From: Rhodoferax sp.
Lineage (GTDB): Bacteria > Pseudomonadota > Gammaproteobacteria > Burkholderiales > Burkholderiaceae
Direction: 5' to 3'
Assembly: GCA_028292075.1 (NCBI GenBank)
Contig: JAQGNA010000145.1
Location: forward strand, 1 to 9,814
DNA length: 9,814 nucleotides
Shown piece by piece: positions 5,706 through 9,814 of this stretch. The position numbers and the translations under genes are program-made. The notes beneath the pieces are model-generated. The model was not told where the DNA came from and did not search any database. It saw only the letters and a program-made list of their open reading frames with translations. Position 1 is the stretch's first letter. Every line of letters starts with the position of its first letter.

Positions 5706-6362
5706 TCACTCACCCACCACACCGCTCGCGATGTAGACGCCGTCGTTGAGCCAAGTCTGCAGATCGAGCCGGGGCAGATGCCAGGCGAGCTGGCGCCATG
5801 GTTTCTCCAGCCCCGCAAGGGAGCGGACCGAATGCAACGCCGCCGGCAGCACGAACAGGTTGGTCGTCCAGTTCCAGGGCCCGGCCCACTTGATGCCCGA
5901 CGCCACCACGCGTGCGCCCGGCTTCAGGTGACGCATCACCTGCGCGATGGCCATGGGCTGCTGCAGGATGTCGTGGGTGAAGTGGAACAGCGCGGCATCG
6001 GCCATGACCGGAATGGGCGCCTCGGCCACCGGGCTGCACAGCAGCGCCACCTGGTCCCAGCGGTAGTGGGCCACCCGCTCCCGCGCCTTCTCGATCATTT
6101 CGGGGCTCTGCTCGATGCCGAAGATGCGCCCCTGGTCTCCAAGTGCTGACACCATCGGGCCGAAGCTCAGGCCGGTGCCACAGCCGACGTCGAGCACCTT
6201 GTCCCCCTGGCGCAGCCCCAGCAGGGCCACCGCCTCACGCCGGATCGGCTCCCACAGGGCCATTTCCAGATCGTAGATGCCGGCGCGCTGCCGGTACTGG
6301 GACAGCGCCGTGGCGTTGGCCGTGTTGGATCCCGGGGAACCAGCGGATCGGTCATGCAGCAT
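5706..6362 (-). CDS. Class I SAM-dependent methyltransferase
   Basis: This predicted cytoplasmic methyltransferase transfers a methyl group from S-adenosylmethionine to an unknown acceptor. Starting at 6362 it has 218 residues. That start (MLHDRSAGSPG) is preferred over the upstream ATG at 6413 because AGGAG lies seven bases before it (6374-6370), while the longer form has no ribosome site. An N-terminal QYRQRAGIYDLEMALWEPIRREAV segment precedes motif I, VLDVGCGTG (residues 56-64). An acidic residue after strand two, Glu84 in FGIEQSPEMIEKAR, should bind the ribose. The helix MAIAQVMRHLKPGARVVASG matches the region before strand five. Overall it resembles UbiE-like and phosphatidylethanolamine N-methyltransferase-like (PmtA) proteins, but the substrate cannot be fixed. 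It lies 191 bases downstream of kup on the same strand and is convergent with the GMC gene. Possible links to lipids are inference. Confidence 0.9.
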   Translation of the reverse strand: MLHDRSAGSPGSNTANATALSQYRQRAGIYDLEMALWEPIRREAVALLGLRQGDKVLDVGCGTGLSFGPMVSALGDQGRIFGIEQSPEMIEKARERVAHYRWDQVALLCSPVAEAPIPVMADAALFHFTHDILQQPMAIAQVMRHLKPGARVVASGIKWAGPWNWTTNLFVLPAALHSVRSLAGLEKPWRQLAWHLPRLDLQTWLNDGVYIASGVVGE

Positions 6363-6369
6363 GGCGGCG

Positions 6370-6374
6370 CTCCT
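6370..6374 (-). promoter_or_regulatory. Shine-Dalgarno that decides the methyltransferase start
   Basis: AGGAG on the minus strand lies seven bases upstream of the ATG at 6362-6360. The in-frame ATG 51 bases further upstream (6413) has no such site, so the shorter protein is favoured. Confidence 0.7.
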
Positions 6375-6553
6375 GTTCAGGGTCACGCCGGCAGGAATGC
6401 GACGCCCGCTCATTCTGGGCCATAACCGCTAGGCAGCGACGACCATCTGAAACGGCCCCATGAATTCGAGGGGCGGAGCTGCCACCGTTCGGATGACGCA
6501 CCCTTCTTTCTCAACGCCAGGCACCCTCACCACCGACCACGTACCGGGCGCGG

Positions 6554-8428
<1,875 letters not shown>

Positions 8429-8432
8429 CAGG

Positions 8433-8462
8433 GGACCCGTCTACAGACCCGAAAGAAGGGTC
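8433..8462 (-). other. Possible alternative hairpins at the kup start
   Basis: In the kup leader, GACCC (8462-8458) can pair with GGGTC at 8450-8446 (5-bp stem, seven-base loop) or with GGGTC at 8438-8434, where a ribosome site would normally be. The two pairings exclude each other. Whether either affects translation is inference. Confidence 0.35.
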
Positions 8463-8483
8463 GGCGGGTTGGCAGAAACTTGG

Positions 8484-8504
8484 GGAAGCGTATTTTGCGC
8501 TTCC
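8484..8504 (-). other. Hairpin in the kup leader
   Basis: GGAAGCG and CGCTTCC form a perfect 7-bp stem around a seven-base AT-rich loop. It lies about 55 bases upstream of the kup ATG, within the predicted leader. No T-run follows on the minus strand, so termination is unlikely. Confidence 0.5.
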
Positions 8505-8539
8505 ACGCAAGACTGCTCGGCGTTTCAGATTGAAAAAAC

Positions 8540-8567
8540 AAGATAGGCGCGTTTTGTTGCACTGCAA
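8540..8567 (-). promoter_or_regulatory. Candidate kup promoter
   Basis: A possible -10 TATCTT (8545-8540) follows a possible -35 TTGCAG (8567-8562) after 16 bases, on the minus strand. Both match consensus only partly. The -35 lies inside the 17-bp palindrome. This would give kup a leader of roughly 105 bases. Confidence 0.3.
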
Positions 8568-8570
8568 CAA
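8554..8570. promoter_or_regulatory. 17-bp perfect palindrome between gshA and kup
   Basis: TTGTTGCACTGCAACAA is fully symmetric around its central base. It lies 18 bases after the gshA stop and overlaps the candidate kup -35. No T-run follows, so a transcription-factor site is more likely than a terminator. TTGC/GCAA symmetry recalls sites bound by PhaR-type regulators of beta-proteobacteria, but this is a loose resemblance from memory. Confidence 0.5.
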
Positions 8571-8588
8571 CTTTACACCCACGCCGGT

Positions 8589-9814
8589 TTATTCGTAGAT
8601 TTCCGCGTCCGGGTCAGTGGCTTCCAGCTCGTAGCTGGCGGCCACCATGGCCAAGCGCGCGATCACGCCGTACATGTAGAACCGGTTCGGGGCGGTGGCA
8701 CCGTTCCGCATGCCCACCTGCGGCAGGTGCGAATTTTCGGCGAAGGCCAGGGGCACGAAGCTCGATCCGGGAGCGTTCAGGTTTTCGTCGACGCCGCGCT
8801 CGGCGTGGATGCGGTAGAAACCGCCCACGACGTAGCGGTCCATCATGTAGACCACCGGCTCGGCCACGGCGTCGTGCATGCGCTCGTTGGTCAAGACGCC
8901 TTCCTGGATGATCACGTCGTGCACGGTCTGCCCGTCCTTGATCGCGCCCATCTTGTTCTTGCCCTTGCGGTTCAGCGAGTCGAGGTCTTTCACGTCGCGC
9001 ACCGTCATGATGCCCATGCCGTAGGTGCCGTTGTCGGCCTTGACGATGACGAACGGCTTCTCGTTGATGCCGTATTCCTTGTACTTGCGGCGAACCTTGG
9101 TCAGCAGCGCGTCCACGTTGGTGGTGAGGCAGTCCATGCCGTCGCCCGAGGCGAAATCGACCTCGCCGCAGCGGTTGAACATCGGGTTGATGAGCCAGGG
9201 GTCGATGCCGAGCAGCTTGCCGAAGCGCTTCGACACTTCCTCGTAATTGCGGAAATGCGTGCTCTTTCGGCGCACCGACCAGCCGGCGTGCAACGGCGGC
9301 AAGAGGTACTGCTCGTGCAGGTCTTCCAGAATGCCGGGCGCCCCGGCCGAGAGGTCGTTGTTCAGCAGGATGGTGCAGGGGTCGAAATCCTTCAGGCCCA
9401 GCCGCCGCTTGCTGCGGATCACCGGCTCGAGCAGCACCTTTTCGCCGGTAGGCAGCTGGATCTCGGTCGGCTCCTTGATGTCGGGGTTGACCGAGCCAAT
9501 GCGCACGTTCAGCCCCGCCATGTTGAAGATGCGCTGCAGTTGGGCCACGTTGCTCAGGTAGAACGTGTTGCGCGTGTGGTTCTCGGGAATCAGCAGCAGG
9601 TTCTTGGCCTCGGGGCAGATCTTCTCGATCGCCGCCATGGCCGACTGAACCGCCAGCGGCAGCATCTGCGGAGTGAGGTTGTTCCAGCCGCCGGGGAACA
9701 GGTTGGTGTCCACCGGCGCCAGCTTGAAGCCGGCGTTGCGGATATCGACCGAACTGTAGAACGGCGGCGTGTGCTCCATCCACTCGAGCCGGAACCAGCG
9801 CTCGATGGCAGGCA
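8589..9814 (-). CDS. gshA: Glutamate-cysteine ligase GshA, 5' end beyond the window
   Basis: GshA joins glutamate and cysteine with ATP, the first and controlling step of glutathione synthesis in the cytoplasm. The protein resembles the proteobacterial form first described in Acidithiobacillus (TIGR02049/PF08886), which is unrelated in sequence to E. coli GshA. The frame stays open to the right edge: codons upstream of the Met at 9779 read PAIERWFRLEW, which fits the family, so that Met is not the start and about 25-30 N-terminal residues are probably missing. About 408 residues are visible. Characteristic stretches are NAGFKLAPVDTNLFPGGWNNL, LLLIPENHTRN, SKRRLGLKDFDPC, INPMFNRCGEVDFASGDGMD and FVIVKADNGTYGMGIMTVRD (possibly a glycine-rich nucleotide loop). 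The C-terminus is ATDPDAEIYE followed by TAA. kup follows after 160 bases on the same strand. Confidence 0.96.
   Translation of the reverse strand, partial: PAIERWFRLEWMEHTPPFYSSVDIRNAGFKLAPVDTNLFPGGWNNLTPQMLPLAVQSAMAAIEKICPEAKNLLLIPENHTRNTFYLSNVAQLQRIFNMAGLNVRIGSVNPDIKEPTEIQLPTGEKVLLEPVIRSKRRLGLKDFDPCTILLNNDLSAGAPGILEDLHEQYLLPPLHAGWSVRRKSTHFRNYEEVSKRFGKLLGIDPWLINPMFNRCGEVDFASGDGMDCLTTNVDALLTKVRRKYKEYGINEKPFVIVKADNGTYGMGIMTVRDVKDLDSLNRKGKNKMGAIKDGQTVHDVIIQEGVLTNERMHDAVAEPVVYMMDRYVVGGFYRIHAERGVDENLNAPGSSFVPLAFAENSHLPQVGMRNGATAPNRFYMYGVIARLAMVAASYELEATDPDAEIYE

Noticed and set aside
6363..6553. Possible small gene or regulatory RNA between kup and the methyltransferase
   Set aside because: Frames here are short or extend as shadows of kup, and no convincing promoter or hairpin terminator was found.

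Overview
The window looks like chromosomal DNA of a betaproteobacterium, most likely Burkholderiales (Comamonadaceae-like). This is an inference from the high G+C content, the strong G/C preference at third codon positions, and the gene families present: a proteobacterial-type GshA, a Kup potassium transporter, a 2-Cys-type OhrR with Ohr, and SrkA. No mobile element, CRISPR array, tRNA or rRNA was seen.

Layout, left to right. Positions 1-172 hold no recognised gene, only open frames cut by the window edge. A glycine/valine-repeat lipoprotein is on the + strand (173-559). A minus-strand stress group follows, in transcription order: ohrR (2939-2490), ohr (2383-1952), the kinase gene srkA (1824-787), and a 72-residue protein of unknown function (790-572) whose ATG overlaps the srkA stop. 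Upstream of ohrR, two identical 13-bp palindromes cover a promoter whose predicted transcript begins at or next to the start codon. Next is a minus-strand 3-hydroxybutyryl-CoA dehydrogenase (3917-3051). Divergent from it is a + strand GMC-family flavoprotein (4059-5648) that seems to lack the family's catalytic histidine. Convergent with that is a class I SAM-dependent methyltransferase (6362-5706). The right third is kup (8428-6554) and then gshA (8589 to the window edge, 5' end missing), both minus strand.

How the genes may work together. OhrR senses organic peroxides and probably represses its own transcript, which may extend into ohr. Ohr reduces the peroxides. SrkA is a stress-response kinase, and gshA makes the precursor of glutathione. 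Oxidative-stress defence is therefore the main theme, although kup, the dehydrogenase, the GMC protein and the methyltransferase have no clear link to it.

I did not find an obviously new multi-gene system. The items most worth a second look are the GMC protein with substituted active-site positions, the OhrR operator/promoter arrangement with a leaderless-like start, the small protein coupled to srkA, a perfect 13-bp stem ahead of srkA, and a 17-bp palindrome plus structured leader ahead of kup.
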